Of a stretch of DNA of 64,000 bases, positions 33,857-41,725 are shown piece after piece. The stretch spans positions 444,631-508,630 of the forward strand of contig NZ_BAABJQ010000004.1 of NCBI RefSeq assembly GCF_039543385.1, given 5' to 3'. The stretch is from Rugosimonospora acidiphila (lineage in GTDB: Bacteria; Actinomycetota; Actinomycetes; Mycobacteriales; Micromonosporaceae). A program made the position numbers and the translations under genes. Numbering within the stretch: the first letter of the stretch is position 1; each line of letters opens with the position of its first letter. The notes beneath the pieces were generated by a model. It was given only the letters and a program-made list of their open reading frames with translations, made no database searches and was not told the DNA's origin.

Positions 33857-34492
33857 ATGTTCGGCCTGTTCGCAACACCCCGCCGGCGCGCGCTGACGAT
33901 CGGCACGGTGGTGGCGGTGCTCGCCCTCGTGATCGGGTTCGGTGCGGGCTGGCTGGCGCCGTCGCTGCGTACGCCGGGCGACAACTCGCCGGAGGCGGGC
34001 TTCGCCCGAGACATGTCGACGCACCACGCCCAGGCGGTCTCGATGGCCATGACCGCGTACCCGAAGGCGACAATGCCGGAGGTGCGCCAGATGGCCTACG
34101 ACATCGCGCTGAGCCAGCAGAACCAGATCGGCGTGATGCAGACCTGGCTGAGGGACTGGAATCTGGAGCCAACAGGCTCGCAGCCGAAAATGGCCTGGAT
34201 GCCCGGCGGCACGCAGGAGCTGACCCCGGACGGATTGATGCCGGGCATGGCAACCGACGCGCAGCTCCAACAGCTCAGCTCGGCCACGGGCAAGCAGGTG
34301 GACATCCTGTTCTGCCAGCTGATGCTGCGACACCACCTGGGCGGCATTCACATGATTGACGCTCTGCTGCAACTGAGCCACAACCAGCAGGTCCGGGATC
34401 TGGCTCAGACGATGAAGACCAACCAGCAGGCCGAGGTGGACCAGATGCAGACTCTGCTCACGCAGCTGGGCGCAGAGCCGCTGAGCTCGTAG
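33857..34492 (+). CDS. DUF305 membrane-anchored protein
   Basis: 211 residues: N-terminal membrane helix (ALTIGTVVAVLALVIGFGAGWL), then a helical DUF305 domain with two histidine-rich repeats, FARDMSTHHAQAVSMAM and LMLRHHLGGIHMIDALL. DUF305 proteins resemble ferritin-like bundles and several are linked to copper or other metals. The His and Met content here fits metal handling, though that is not shown. Paired with DUF3105, a common pairing in Micromonosporaceae-like genomes. Confidence 0.87.
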   Translation: MFGLFATPRRRALTIGTVVAVLALVIGFGAGWLAPSLRTPGDNSPEAGFARDMSTHHAQAVSMAMTAYPKATMPEVRQMAYDIALSQQNQIGVMQTWLRDWNLEPTGSQPKMAWMPGGTQELTPDGLMPGMATDAQLQQLSSATGKQVDILFCQLMLRHHLGGIHMIDALLQLSHNQQVRDLAQTMKTNQQAEVDQMQTLLTQLGAEPLSS

Positions 34493-34496
34493 GCTT

Positions 34497-34539
34497 GGCC
34501 GGTGCCGCGCTGGGTGTGACCCATTGCGCGGCACCGGCC
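34497..34539 (+). terminator. Strong terminator after DUF305 gene
   Basis: A 14-bp stem (34497-34510 with 34526-34539) with an inner 4-bp stem TGGG/CCCA and loop TGTGA begins four bases after the stop codon. It separates the DUF3105-DUF305 operon from the tRNA gene. Confidence 0.85.
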
Positions 34540-34569
34540 GGAAGCCTGCTACAGTTCTTAGGTCGCTGA

Positions 34570-34641
34570 GCCCCCGTAGCTCAGGGGATAGAGCACCGCC
34601 CTCCGGAGGCGGGGGCGTAGGTTCGAATCCTACCGGGGGCA
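34570..34641 (+). tRNA. tRNA-Arg (anticodon CCG)
   Basis: A complete cloverleaf: acceptor GCCCCCG/CGGGGGC, D-stem GCTC/GAGC, anticodon stem CCGCC/GGCGG with loop CTCCGGA (anticodon CCG, reads CGG), T-stem GTAGG/CCTAC with loop TTCGAAT, discriminator A. CCA is not encoded (ACCTCA follows). TACAGT at 34550-34555 is a plausible -10. Confidence 0.96.
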
Positions 34642-34918
34642 CCTCACAGATCTACAATATCGGCATGTGGTCAATCGACTGCTCGTCGTCACGGCGGTCT
34701 TTCAGATCAGCTGAGGCTTCCATCGGACGTCGGCCCCATGAGGTCGTCCAGGCCGACGCCCGATTCATCGTTAAATGTCTGCGAGCTGGAGCCCGGTCAG
34801 CTCGTGGCCGTGGCCACGGCGCCCGCAAGCATTAACTGGCGGGCTTCGAATGTCGGGAACCGCCCGGCCCGGACGAAGTCGAGGCTGCCAAATGCCACGG
34901 TTTGGGGTCTGGTAGCGG
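34642..34918. other. Non-coding stretch downstream of tRNA-Arg
   Basis: 277 bases between the tRNA and the MarR gene. No frame has convincing protein character, and base composition is slightly more AT-rich than around it. The 3' half of tRNA genes is a common integration site, and the accessory modules start right after it, but no integrase or repeated tRNA 3' end was found in the window. Confidence 0.4.
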
Positions 34919-35377
34919 TCACGAATCCTGTTGCTTGGTCGCTGTTCGGGTCAGGTAGTCCTGCGACGCATCGGTGACCCGGGTGAGCAGGCTGCTCAGC
35001 GTGGCCAACTCCGTCTTGGACAGGCCGTCGGAGAGTACGGCGTCAAGGTCGGCCACCTGCTGGTCGGCTCGGGCAAAAATCTCCGTGCCGCGACGGGTCG
35101 GATGGATTTCGATCAGTGTGCGGTGAACGGAGTGTGACCGGCGCTCGACGAGGCCGGCGGCCTCCAGCCGGGCGATGCTGGCGGTGATTGTCTGCGGCGT
35201 GATGGCGCAGCGCCGAGCCAGTTCCGCGCCGGTGATACCGGGCGCCTCGATGAGGACGGCCAGGATCGTCTGCTGGGCCGGCGTGATGCCCGTGTCGCGC
35301 AGCGCGACCTCCTTGGCCGCCTGCGACGCCTGCTCGGCGCGCTTGATGTACGCGAGTAGCCGCTGCGAGTAGTGCAC
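34919..35377 (-). CDS. MarR family transcriptional regulator
   Basis: 152 residues with a winged helix-turn-helix: TPAQQTILAVLIEAPGITGAELARRCAITPQTITASIARLEAAGLVERR, then the wing (HSVHRTLIEIHPT) and the C-terminal dimerisation helices. It diverges from the isochorismatase-like/MFS pair and probably controls it through sites in the 96-base gap. Effector unknown. Confidence 0.87.
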   Translation of the reverse strand: MHYSQRLLAYIKRAEQASQAAKEVALRDTGITPAQQTILAVLIEAPGITGAELARRCAITPQTITASIARLEAAGLVERRSHSVHRTLIEIHPTRRGTEIFARADQQVADLDAVLSDGLSKTELATLSSLLTRVTDASQDYLTRTATKQQDS

Positions 35378-35409
35378 CCTTCCAGTCTATGAGATGAAAA
35401 CTGGCGCGA

Positions 35410-35454
35410 ACACGTACTCGTGTGCTGTCATCTATCAGCTATCGAATACTGATT
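35410..35454. promoter_or_regulatory. Candidate MarR operators in divergent promoter
   Basis: The gap between the MarR and isochorismatase-like genes holds ACACG-TACT-CGTGT (35410-35423), a perfect inverted repeat, and about 23 bases on the pair ATCAG/CTGAT separated by ten bases (about 35434-35453). Either could be bound by the MarR protein. This is positional inference. Confidence 0.45.
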
Positions 35455-35473
35455 AGCTAGCTGAGGAGATGCT

Positions 35474-36064
35474 GTGTGCCGCGCACTCTTGGTACTGGAC
35501 ATGATCAACGATGTCGTCGCAACGGAGGGAGCGTTCGCGCCGGCGGGGTTTCCCGAACAGGTGGCCCGGCGGGACGTCCTGCCCCACACGGCCGCCGCGG
35601 TGGCCGCCGCCCGACAGGCCGGCGACCTGGTGGTGTGGGTGGCGGTCGGGTTCCGTCCGGGGTACCTGGACTGGCCGGCCGGCTCGCCGCTGTTCGCCGG
35701 CCTACCGGCCACAGGTGGGCTGGCCAGAGGCGGCTGGGGCACCCGCATCCATTCCGCCTTGGAGGTGCGACCCGAGGAGCCGGTGATCGTGAAATCGCGG
35801 GTGAGCCCGTTCCACGGCACCGAACTGGAGCAACTGCTGCGGACCGCGGGCGTGGAGGAGGTCCTGCTGGCCGGGGTCTCCACTGACCATGTCGTACTCG
35901 CTGCGGCTCGAGATGCCCATGACCGGGACTTCACCGTTCGGGTGCTGGCCGACTGCTGCGGCTCGTCGACAGCCGAACTGCACGAGGCCGCCGTGTCGAT
36001 CATGGCCTCAATTGCCGAGGTAACCACGGCGTCGGCCGCATACTCGATGGCGCAGGCCGGATGA
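35474..36064 (+). CDS. Isochorismatase-family hydrolase lacking the catalytic Cys
   Basis: 196 residues with the isochorismatase-like Rossmann fold: Asp9 in LLVLDMINDVV and Lys107 in VIVKSRVSPF match two members of the Asp-Lys-Cys triad. The position of the nucleophilic Cys (normally GVxTDxCV) is Val140 in GVSTDHVVLAA. Non-cysteine members such as EntB and PhzD hydrolyse vinyl ethers, so a nicotinamidase-like amidase role is unlikely; the substrate is unknown. GTG 35474 has GAGGAG five bases upstream. The gene overlaps the MFS gene by four bases (ATGA). Confidence 0.82.
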   Translation: MCRALLVLDMINDVVATEGAFAPAGFPEQVARRDVLPHTAAAVAAARQAGDLVVWVAVGFRPGYLDWPAGSPLFAGLPATGGLARGGWGTRIHSALEVRPEEPVIVKSRVSPFHGTELEQLLRTAGVEEVLLAGVSTDHVVLAAARDAHDRDFTVRVLADCCGSSTAELHEAAVSIMASIAEVTTASAAYSMAQAG

Positions 36065-37290
36065 GCACGGCGGGCACTGTGAGCGCAGTAGATCCGGTCG
36101 CCTCGACGCGCCGGTGGGTGGTGCTGTGCGCCGGCGTGCTGGCCCAGGCCGCCACCAGCATGTTCCAGTTCGGCGTGCCGTACCTGGTGCCCGAGCTTCG
36201 CAGCGCGGTGGGCGGGTCGCTGTCCGGCGTGGGGCTGCTGGTCGCCTGTCCCAGCATCGGCCTGGTACTGACGCTGATCGCCTGGGGTGCGGTCGCCGAC
36301 CGGTACGGTGAACGCCTCGCGATGACCGCCGGACTACTCGGCGCCGGCGCGATCCTGGGCGTGGCGGGTCTCTCGCACAGCACCGTCCTGTTGGGACTGT
36401 CGCTGGTGTTGGCGGGGGCGGCGGGCGCCTCGGTCAACGCGGCCAGCGGGCGGGCGCTCATGGGCTGGTTCGCCGCCCACGAACGGGGACTAGCGATGGG
36501 GGTACGGCAGACGGCGCAGCCCGTTGGCGTCGGCGCCGCCGCCCTGGTACTGCCGGCAGCCGCGCAGTCCTGGGGGTATCGAGGAGCGTTGTGGGTGCCG
36601 GCCGTGATCTGCATTGTCGTCGGCGTGGCCGTGGCGCTCGCCATACAGGACCCACCGCGACCGGCCGGCGCGACCCGCGCACGCGCCGCCTCGCCGTACC
36701 GCCGTCCTGATCTCTGGCGAGTGCACGGCGCCAGCGCCCTGCTGATCGTGCCGCAGTTCACCGTCTCCGCGTTCGCGTTCGTGTACCTGGTCAGCGTCCG
36801 GCATTGGCCGTCGGGGCACGCCGGGCAACTGCTGGCCGGCGCCCAGGTCGTGGGTGCGACAGCCCGCCTGCTGGCTGGCAGATGGTCCGATCGAGTCGCC
36901 GACCGGCTCGGCCCGATGCGTACCCTCACCGTGGTCAACGCCGTCACGGTCGGGCTGTTAGCGGCCACGGTGGCGGCCTCCGCCCAGACCGCGCCCCTGT
37001 TCCTGGTCGCGGCAGCCGCCATCACGGTCGGCGGCAACGGTCTGGCCTTCACCGCTGTCGCCGAACTCGCCGGTCGAGACTGGTCCGGCCGCGCACTCGG
37101 TGCCCAGAACACCGCACAGAACATCGTCGCGGCAGCCACTCCACCGCTTGTCGGCCTGCTCATCTCAGCGACCGGCTACGGCAGCGGCTTCCTCCTCGCG
37201 GCGGTGTTCGCCGCCGCCGCGACCACAGTGGTACCGCCCTCCGCCGGCCGGATCACCTGGGGCCTGCGCACCCGCGTCGACACGGCCTGA
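36061..37290 (+). CDS. MFS transporter
   Basis: 409 residues, about 12 membrane helices. The loop 2-3 motif GAVADRYGERLAMTAG is of the MFS type, with a second copy ARLLAGRWSDRVADRLG after helix 8. Sequence style is of the CynX/NimT or oxalate-formate-like exporters. Overlap with the isochorismatase-like gene suggests the two handle the same compound under MarR control. It ends at a 12-bp hairpin terminator. Confidence 0.87.
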   Translation: MSTAGTVSAVDPVASTRRWVVLCAGVLAQAATSMFQFGVPYLVPELRSAVGGSLSGVGLLVACPSIGLVLTLIAWGAVADRYGERLAMTAGLLGAGAILGVAGLSHSTVLLGLSLVLAGAAGASVNAASGRALMGWFAAHERGLAMGVRQTAQPVGVGAAALVLPAAAQSWGYRGALWVPAVICIVVGVAVALAIQDPPRPAGATRARAASPYRRPDLWRVHGASALLIVPQFTVSAFAFVYLVSVRHWPSGHAGQLLAGAQVVGATARLLAGRWSDRVADRLGPMRTLTVVNAVTVGLLAATVAASAQTAPLFLVAAAAITVGGNGLAFTAVAELAGRDWSGRALGAQNTAQNIVAAATPPLVGLLISATGYGSGFLLAAVFAAAATTVVPPSAGRITWGLRTRVDTA

Positions 37291-37302
37291 ACCCTCAGCG
37301 GC

Positions 37303-37334
37303 GTCATGGCCTCGACCTGCACCGAGGCCATGAC
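37303..37334 (+). terminator. Terminator after MFS gene
   Basis: A perfect 12-bp stem (37303-37314 with 37323-37334) and eight-base loop begins 13 bases after the MFS stop. The rest of the 303-base gap to 37593 holds no convincing gene. Confidence 0.8.
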
Positions 37335-37593
37335 AGTTCCGCGGTTGCACAGGCTCGAATCACAACCCACTTGCCAGCCTCTCCAGCCTCGGAGGCTGAT
37401 AACGTCTGCGCGCGGGCAGCCAAAGTTTGGCGGAAGGCCTCGGACCGGCGGCCGCAGGCCACTCGGCCGAGCCCCGGACAACGAAGTCGGCAACCGCCCA
37501 GGCAGCGTTCGGCGCTCGGGTAGTCCCGATTCCTTCCCGCCGAGGCCGGTTCCTGCAGCCCGGTCGGTGCGGTTTCGCATCGACCGGGTCAGC

Positions 37594-38253
37594 TCAGCCT
37601 TCGCGAGCCGCGCGGCGCGGCAGGTAGAGGCGAGTCCATCCGATGAGCAACGCGAACGTTGCGATCAGGATCACTGTGGATGCCGCCGCGCCCGTGCTGA
37701 CCGGGACGATGCTGATCACAACGAGACGCACAATTGCTTCGCCCAGCAGCCCGGCGCCCCACACAGCCGTCATCAGACGCTGCCGGGAACGAAACTTAGC
37801 GGAATCGTCCCAACGCGCGTCCATTGCAGCCGCCTTCGCGGGGTCGCCTCCGCTGAGCATCTGGCGGATCATCAGATACATGACCGGGCGGGCGGCCAGC
37901 AGGGATGCGAGGAATGCGATGCCGACTCCGCCGGTGATGACGGAGTCTTTGGCCAGTGCGAAACGGGCGTTGCCGGTCAGGTACGACGCCGCGATACCGA
38001 GGACGAACGTGATCAGGACGACGAGGCCAAGCGTCTCGACGCGGCGCCTGCGGATCAGCCCGGCGATAACGAATACCGCGTTGACAGCGCCACCTGCTGC
38101 GAGAGCCGAGACGTTGGAGACGCCTTGGTGGTGTACGACGTAGTACACGGCGTACGGCAGGATGACGTCGCGGATGAGGACGGGTCCCACGGACTTGAGG
38201 GCGCCTCCCAGGCCCGAGGGGGCTGGGGTGGAGACCACATCGTTCTCGGTCAC
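37594..38253 (-). CDS. VC0807-family membrane protein
   Basis: 219 residues with about five membrane helices. The N-terminal IRDVILPYAVYYVVHHQGVSN, the loop LIRRRRVETLGLVVLITFVLGIAASYLTG and AKDSVITGGVGIAFLASLLAARPVMYLM match the VC0807 family pattern; its function is unknown. GTG 38253 overlaps the stop of the MarR gene by four bases, so the two are an operon and the regulator probably controls this protein. Confidence 0.8.
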   Translation of the reverse strand: MTENDVVSTPAPSGLGGALKSVGPVLIRDVILPYAVYYVVHHQGVSNVSALAAGGAVNAVFVIAGLIRRRRVETLGLVVLITFVLGIAASYLTGNARFALAKDSVITGGVGIAFLASLLAARPVMYLMIRQMLSGGDPAKAAAMDARWDDSAKFRSRQRLMTAVWGAGLLGEAIVRLVVISIVPVSTGAAASTVILIATFALLIGWTRLYLPRRAAREG

Positions 38254-38714
38254 TGGTGCGGCTTCCCTTCGGTTTGAGTCTGCGGTGTCGCCCGCGCATC
38301 GAGCGCCGCCACCAGCCGACTCAACCCTGCCGCGAGAGCGCGGACTTCGTCTGTTGTCCAGTCCGGGATCGAATCGGCGAAGGCGTCTACGCCCTGCTCG
38401 TAGAGCTGCCACAGTTCGGCGAGACCGGCCGGGGTGACCTCGATGAGGCTGGCCCGCCCGTCGGCAGGATCCGGCTTTATGGCGACCTTGCCTGTCTGTG
38501 CCAGAGCTTGCACATGTCTCGTCACCGACGACGGGTGAACGCTGAGCTCGTCCGCGATCTCAGTAGGCCGCATGCCCTTGCCGGCGGTGGCGGCAACCCG
38601 AAGAACGCCTAGCGCAGTCCTGTCGATCGCGTTGGTTCGGGCGCGATTCATCCGGTCGGTCAACTCCATGACCGCGACAGCGAGCGCGCCGACATCTTCG
38701 CGATTTACTTGCAC
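38250..38714 (-). CDS. MarR family transcriptional regulator (autoregulated)
   Basis: 154 residues with the winged helix segment RPTEIADELSVHPSSVTRHVQALAQTGKVAIKPDPADGRASLIEVT, including the conserved DxRxxxI/V wing. GTG 38714 is the start: the -10 TAATCT is exactly seven bases upstream and TTGCGC is a matching -35, so the transcript is leaderless. Two near-identical 13-base palindromes cover the -35 and the start codon. It is cotranscribed with the VC0807-like gene. Confidence 0.87.
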   Translation of the reverse strand: MQVNREDVGALAVAVMELTDRMNRARTNAIDRTALGVLRVAATAGKGMRPTEIADELSVHPSSVTRHVQALAQTGKVAIKPDPADGRASLIEVTPAGLAELWQLYEQGVDAFADSIPDWTTDEVRALAAGLSRLVAALDARATPQTQTEGKPHQ

Positions 38715-38749
38715 GGCGCAAAGATTACACGACTCTTTGCACTGCGCAA
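38709..38749 (-). promoter_or_regulatory. MarR promoter with two TTGC-N5-GCAA operators
   Basis: On the minus strand TTGCGCAGTGCAA (38737-38749) contains the -35 TTGCGC. After a 16-base spacer comes the -10 TAATCT (38722-38727), and TTGCGCCGTGCAA (38709-38721) spans the transcription and translation start. The two sites differ at one base and are centred 28 bases apart. This is a textbook layout for autorepression. Confidence 0.75.
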
Positions 38750-39177
38750 GTACTTTGGTCCGGTGCAGGACGGGGCCGGCTCCCGATCGGACTCATGCGG
38801 CAATGAACCCGACCGCCAGCGCGACGCTAACCACAAGGACGGCGCGGCGTCGGGATAGACGTCCGGGGAACCAGCGCGACGACATCCTCCGGGGCCGCGT
38901 CGTCCGAGGCCGCGTCGTCCGAGGCCGCGTCCTCACAGCGCGGTCGCTCACGCCGTCAAGGACGGCGTCAGCCCCGTGCTGATGAGGTTGCCCGGGCACA
39001 CGTCGGTGCGGCGCCTCATGAAGTACGCCCGCCCGTTGACGAGGCCCTCTGCCGATAGCGTGCCGAGACCGGCCCCGCAGCCCGCAGCCACCGATGACGA
39101 GACAGTACGGGATTGGGGTCGGACCGACTTCTTCGATGATCCCGCCTGCGTCGTCGGTCGTCATGCCGGAGTAGCTG
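38750..39177. other. 428-base stretch without a clear gene
   Basis: Between the MarR promoter and the methyltransferase gene. It contains a 15-base tandem repeat (GGCCGCGTCGTCCGA twice plus a partial copy, 38892-38935). A minus-strand stretch ending at 38948 reads protein-like (GLVNGRAYFMRRRTDVCPG) but is short and startless. It may hold a gene remnant. No RNA structure of note apart from CGCCGTC-AAG-GACGGCG near 38951. Confidence 0.4.
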
Positions 39178-40098
39178 CTAATTCGTCGTCTTGTCGAGGG
39201 TGCCGCTGACGTAGAGCAGGTCGCTCATGCGCAAGTCGTCGTCCTTGAGGGGTGATAGGTCGTTGGCGACGATCAGATCCCGGGTGCTGATTGCGTTCAG
39301 CGCCCAGCCGTGGTCGGCCAGGTAGGGAGCAGCTTCGTTGCGCTCACCGAAATATCGCAGCCTCGTCATGTCGGTATCGAAACCATGCGCACGCCAGCGT
39401 TCGGAGATGCCGTCCAGGCCTTTCTTGGTCTTCTCCTCTTCGCCCGGTCGCGGGTTGGGCCTGCTCTCGGTGGCCACCCGGCTTCCCGGCGCGCTGAGTT
39501 CGGTGATGGTGTCCAGCAACCGGTCTTGCGCCTCGGGGGGCAGGTAACCCAGCAGGCCCTCGGCGCTCCACGCGCTCGGCAGCGCCGGGTCGAACCCGGC
39601 GGTACGCAGTGCGGCGGGCCAATCGTCGCGCAGATCGACCGCGGCGACTCTCCGCTCGGCGGTGGGCGCAGCACCCAACCCGGCCAGTGTACGAGTCTTG
39701 AACTCGATGACCTGCGGCTGGTCGATTTCATACACCACGGTCCCGCTTGGCCAAGCCAATCGGTACGCACGCGAATCCAACCCCGAAGCCAGGATCACGA
39801 CCTGCGTGATCCCCGCGCTCGTCGCGTTGAGGAAGAAATCGTCGTAGAACTTGGTACGCACCTTGGCTCCGTCGATCGCTACCTGTTCGACCAAGCCGTC
39901 GGGGGGCAGTTCACCGGTCGCCAACCGGGTGAGGAGATCGATGCCGACCGCCTGGACGAGCAGTGCGGCGAACGGGTCGTCGATGAGCGGGCGATCCGTG
40001 CGGGTCGCTATCGCCCGGGTCATCGCGGCCATGGTCGCGGTCGCGCCGACACTGGACGCCAGGTCCCAGTCGTCTCCCTCGTACCTGGTCGAAGTCAC
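39178..40098 (-). CDS. SAM-dependent methyltransferase (TIGR00027/LCMT-like)
   Basis: 306 residues of the leucine-carboxyl-methyltransferase-like family that is expanded in mycobacteria and other actinobacteria. The SAM-binding motif region is VVILASGLDSRAYRLAW, then VYEIDQPQVIEFK and AEGLLGYLPPEAQDRLLD. The N-terminus VGATATMAAMTRAIAT is typical. The acceptor is unknown. It diverges from a TetR gene that may regulate it. Confidence 0.85.
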   Translation of the reverse strand: MTSTRYEGDDWDLASSVGATATMAAMTRAIATRTDRPLIDDPFAALLVQAVGIDLLTRLATGELPPDGLVEQVAIDGAKVRTKFYDDFFLNATSAGITQVVILASGLDSRAYRLAWPSGTVVYEIDQPQVIEFKTRTLAGLGAAPTAERRVAAVDLRDDWPAALRTAGFDPALPSAWSAEGLLGYLPPEAQDRLLDTITELSAPGSRVATESRPNPRPGEEEKTKKGLDGISERWRAHGFDTDMTRLRYFGERNEAAPYLADHGWALNAISTRDLIVANDLSPLKDDDLRMSDLLYVSGTLDKTTN

Positions 40099-40184
40099 GT
40101 TCCGCCCGAACCTTCCTTGGACTTGGGTTGTCTGTTCAGCGGACCGTATCGGACGCTCCCGCCCGTTCGACTAAGGTGAGAGTG

Positions 40185-40874
40185 GTGACCGCTCGTTTGC
40201 CTCACAACCGGCGTTCCGACGCCCGGGACAACCACGGTCGCATCCTTGACGCGGCCCGCGCGGTGTTCATCACCGATGGCCTGGACGTACCGATCCGGGA
40301 GATCGCCCGACGTGCCGAGGTTGGGCCCGCGACCGTCTACCGCCATTTCCCGACCAAGGAAATGCTGGTCGCCGAGGCGTTCACAGAGCAGGTGCTCGCA
40401 TGGCGGTCCGCAATGGACGAAGGGCTCCACGACCCCGATCCCTGGCGCGGTTTTTGCCTCGCGGTCGAGAAGCTCTGTGAGCTGCAAGCACGCGACCATG
40501 GCTTCACCGCGGCCTTCAAGTCCACCTTCCCGCGCGCGATCGACTTCGCCGCGATGCGCAATTCCTCGCTGGCCTCCGCGGCCGAACTGATCCGCCGGGT
40601 CAAGGACACCGGCCGCCTGCGCCCCGACGTAGTCCTGGACGACCTGATCCTCATGATTCAGGCCAACAACGGCATCCAAGCGAGCACACCGGCGGCACGA
40701 ATCGCGGCCGCCCGGCGTTTCGCCGCACTCATGATCCAAGCATTTCAAGCCTCACCCGTGTCCTCACCGCTGCCGCCAGTGCCGCAACTGACGCCTGCGA
40801 TACCGGGACAGGCCCACAACTCGGAGAACGTATACCGGAGCACCTACCAGCGGCACCAGAACGGGCGCCCATAA
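40185..40874 (+). CDS. TetR family transcriptional regulator
   Basis: 229 residues. DNA-binding domain RILDAARAVFITDGLDVPIREIARRAEVGPATVYRHFPTKEML is a clear TetR_N. The C-terminal ligand domain is generic (TetR_C, SACE_7040-like). GTG 40185 is chosen because TAAGGT (40172-40177), a -10 match, is seven bases upstream, giving a leaderless transcript; an in-frame ATG at 40128 would put the promoter inside the gene. Divergent from the methyltransferase gene. Confidence 0.82.
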   Translation: MTARLPHNRRSDARDNHGRILDAARAVFITDGLDVPIREIARRAEVGPATVYRHFPTKEMLVAEAFTEQVLAWRSAMDEGLHDPDPWRGFCLAVEKLCELQARDHGFTAAFKSTFPRAIDFAAMRNSSLASAAELIRRVKDTGRLRPDVVLDDLILMIQANNGIQASTPAARIAAARRFAALMIQAFQASPVSSPLPPVPQLTPAIPGQAHNSENVYRSTYQRHQNGRP

Positions 40875-40961
40875 GTCGTGCGGGCCGGCTGCCGACGGGG
40901 CTCTGCAGGCCAATCGTCCCTGCGCTGTTCATGGCTACGGTCGTCTGATCCTTCGTCCGCG

Positions 40962-41654
40962 TCAGCTCGACATGCGGGCTTCGATGCCGTCGAGGAGGAA
41001 GTCGAGGCCGATCCGGAAGTTCTCGTCGGCGCTTAAATGGGGGCCGTCGCGTACGACCGTGGCCAGCGCGGGGAATCGCCCTGTTGCGAAGGTCCGTTCC
41101 AGATACGGCCCGTAGACCCGCTGAAACTGCTTGATGTCAATCCCGCTGGCCCGCTCGGCGCGTCGCTCCGTGATCTCCCGGCGCACCGCGCCGACCACGT
41201 AGGCGTTGACCGCGGCGACCGCCGGCACGACGGTGTCTAGGTCGACGCCGCCCATGGCGGCCAGCACGGCATCCCCGGTGGCCAGCGTGTTCGGCCCGAG
41301 CTGGGGCCGCCCACCGAGCAGGTCGGCGAGCCATTCGTGCTGCCGGGCCGCCTGCCGGGTGGCTTCGGCAAGAGAGCGCAGCACCTGTCGCCAACCGTCT
41401 CCGGCCGGCCGGATCTCCGCGTAGACCGCATCGACCATCAGGTCGAGCAGCTCCTCCTTGGTCTCGATGTAGCCGTACAGCCGCATCGGTCCGACGTCCA
41501 GCGCCGCGGCGACCTTGCGTAGCGACACGGCGTCCAAGCCATCCGCGTCGGCCAGCTGGATCGCCGCCCGGACGAGCCGCTCCCGGCTCAGCGGGGCCGG
41601 CACCGGTCGATCCGGCGGCTCCGGCCGCTCCCACACCACCATGGCGCCGACCAT
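40962..41654 (-). CDS. TetR-type repressor with tetracycline-repressor-like C domain
   Basis: About 230 residues. HTH: SRERLVRAAIQLADADGLDAVSLRKVAAALDVGPMRLYGYIETKEELLDLMVDAVY. The C-terminal part (about 140 residues, with DTVVPAVAAVNAYVVGAVRRE and a helical dimer end FRIGLDFLLDGIEA) has the layout of the TetR_C_1 group. The start is uncertain between ATG 41654 and ATG 41642. It diverges from a TetX-like flavin monooxygenase, and the gap contains ATAC/GTAT palindromes over the promoter. Confidence 0.83.
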   Translation of the reverse strand: MVGAMVVWERPEPPDRPVPAPLSRERLVRAAIQLADADGLDAVSLRKVAAALDVGPMRLYGYIETKEELLDLMVDAVYAEIRPAGDGWRQVLRSLAEATRQAARQHEWLADLLGGRPQLGPNTLATGDAVLAAMGGVDLDTVVPAVAAVNAYVVGAVRREITERRAERASGIDIKQFQRVYGPYLERTFATGRFPALATVVRDGPHLSADENFRIGLDFLLDGIEARMSS

Positions 41655-41686
41655 ACCGCGCTCAAGTGCTACGGTAGCCATATCCA

Positions 41687-41707
41687 ATACGCTGTATCGA
41701 GCAATAC
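41687..41707. promoter_or_regulatory. Candidate TetR operator over the monooxygenase promoter
   Basis: ATAC-GCT-GTAT (41687-41697) is a perfect inverted repeat that includes TACGCT, a possible -10 for the monooxygenase. GTAT-N6-ATAC continues to 41707, giving three half-sites. The placement would let the divergent TetR protein block transcription. Confidence 0.55.
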
Positions 41708-41725
41708 GACGCATCGGAGCCAACT

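Noticed and set aside
34642..34918. Integrated element at the tRNA-Arg gene
   Set aside because: No integrase, excisionase or duplicate of the tRNA 3' end was found in the window, although accessory modules do start here.
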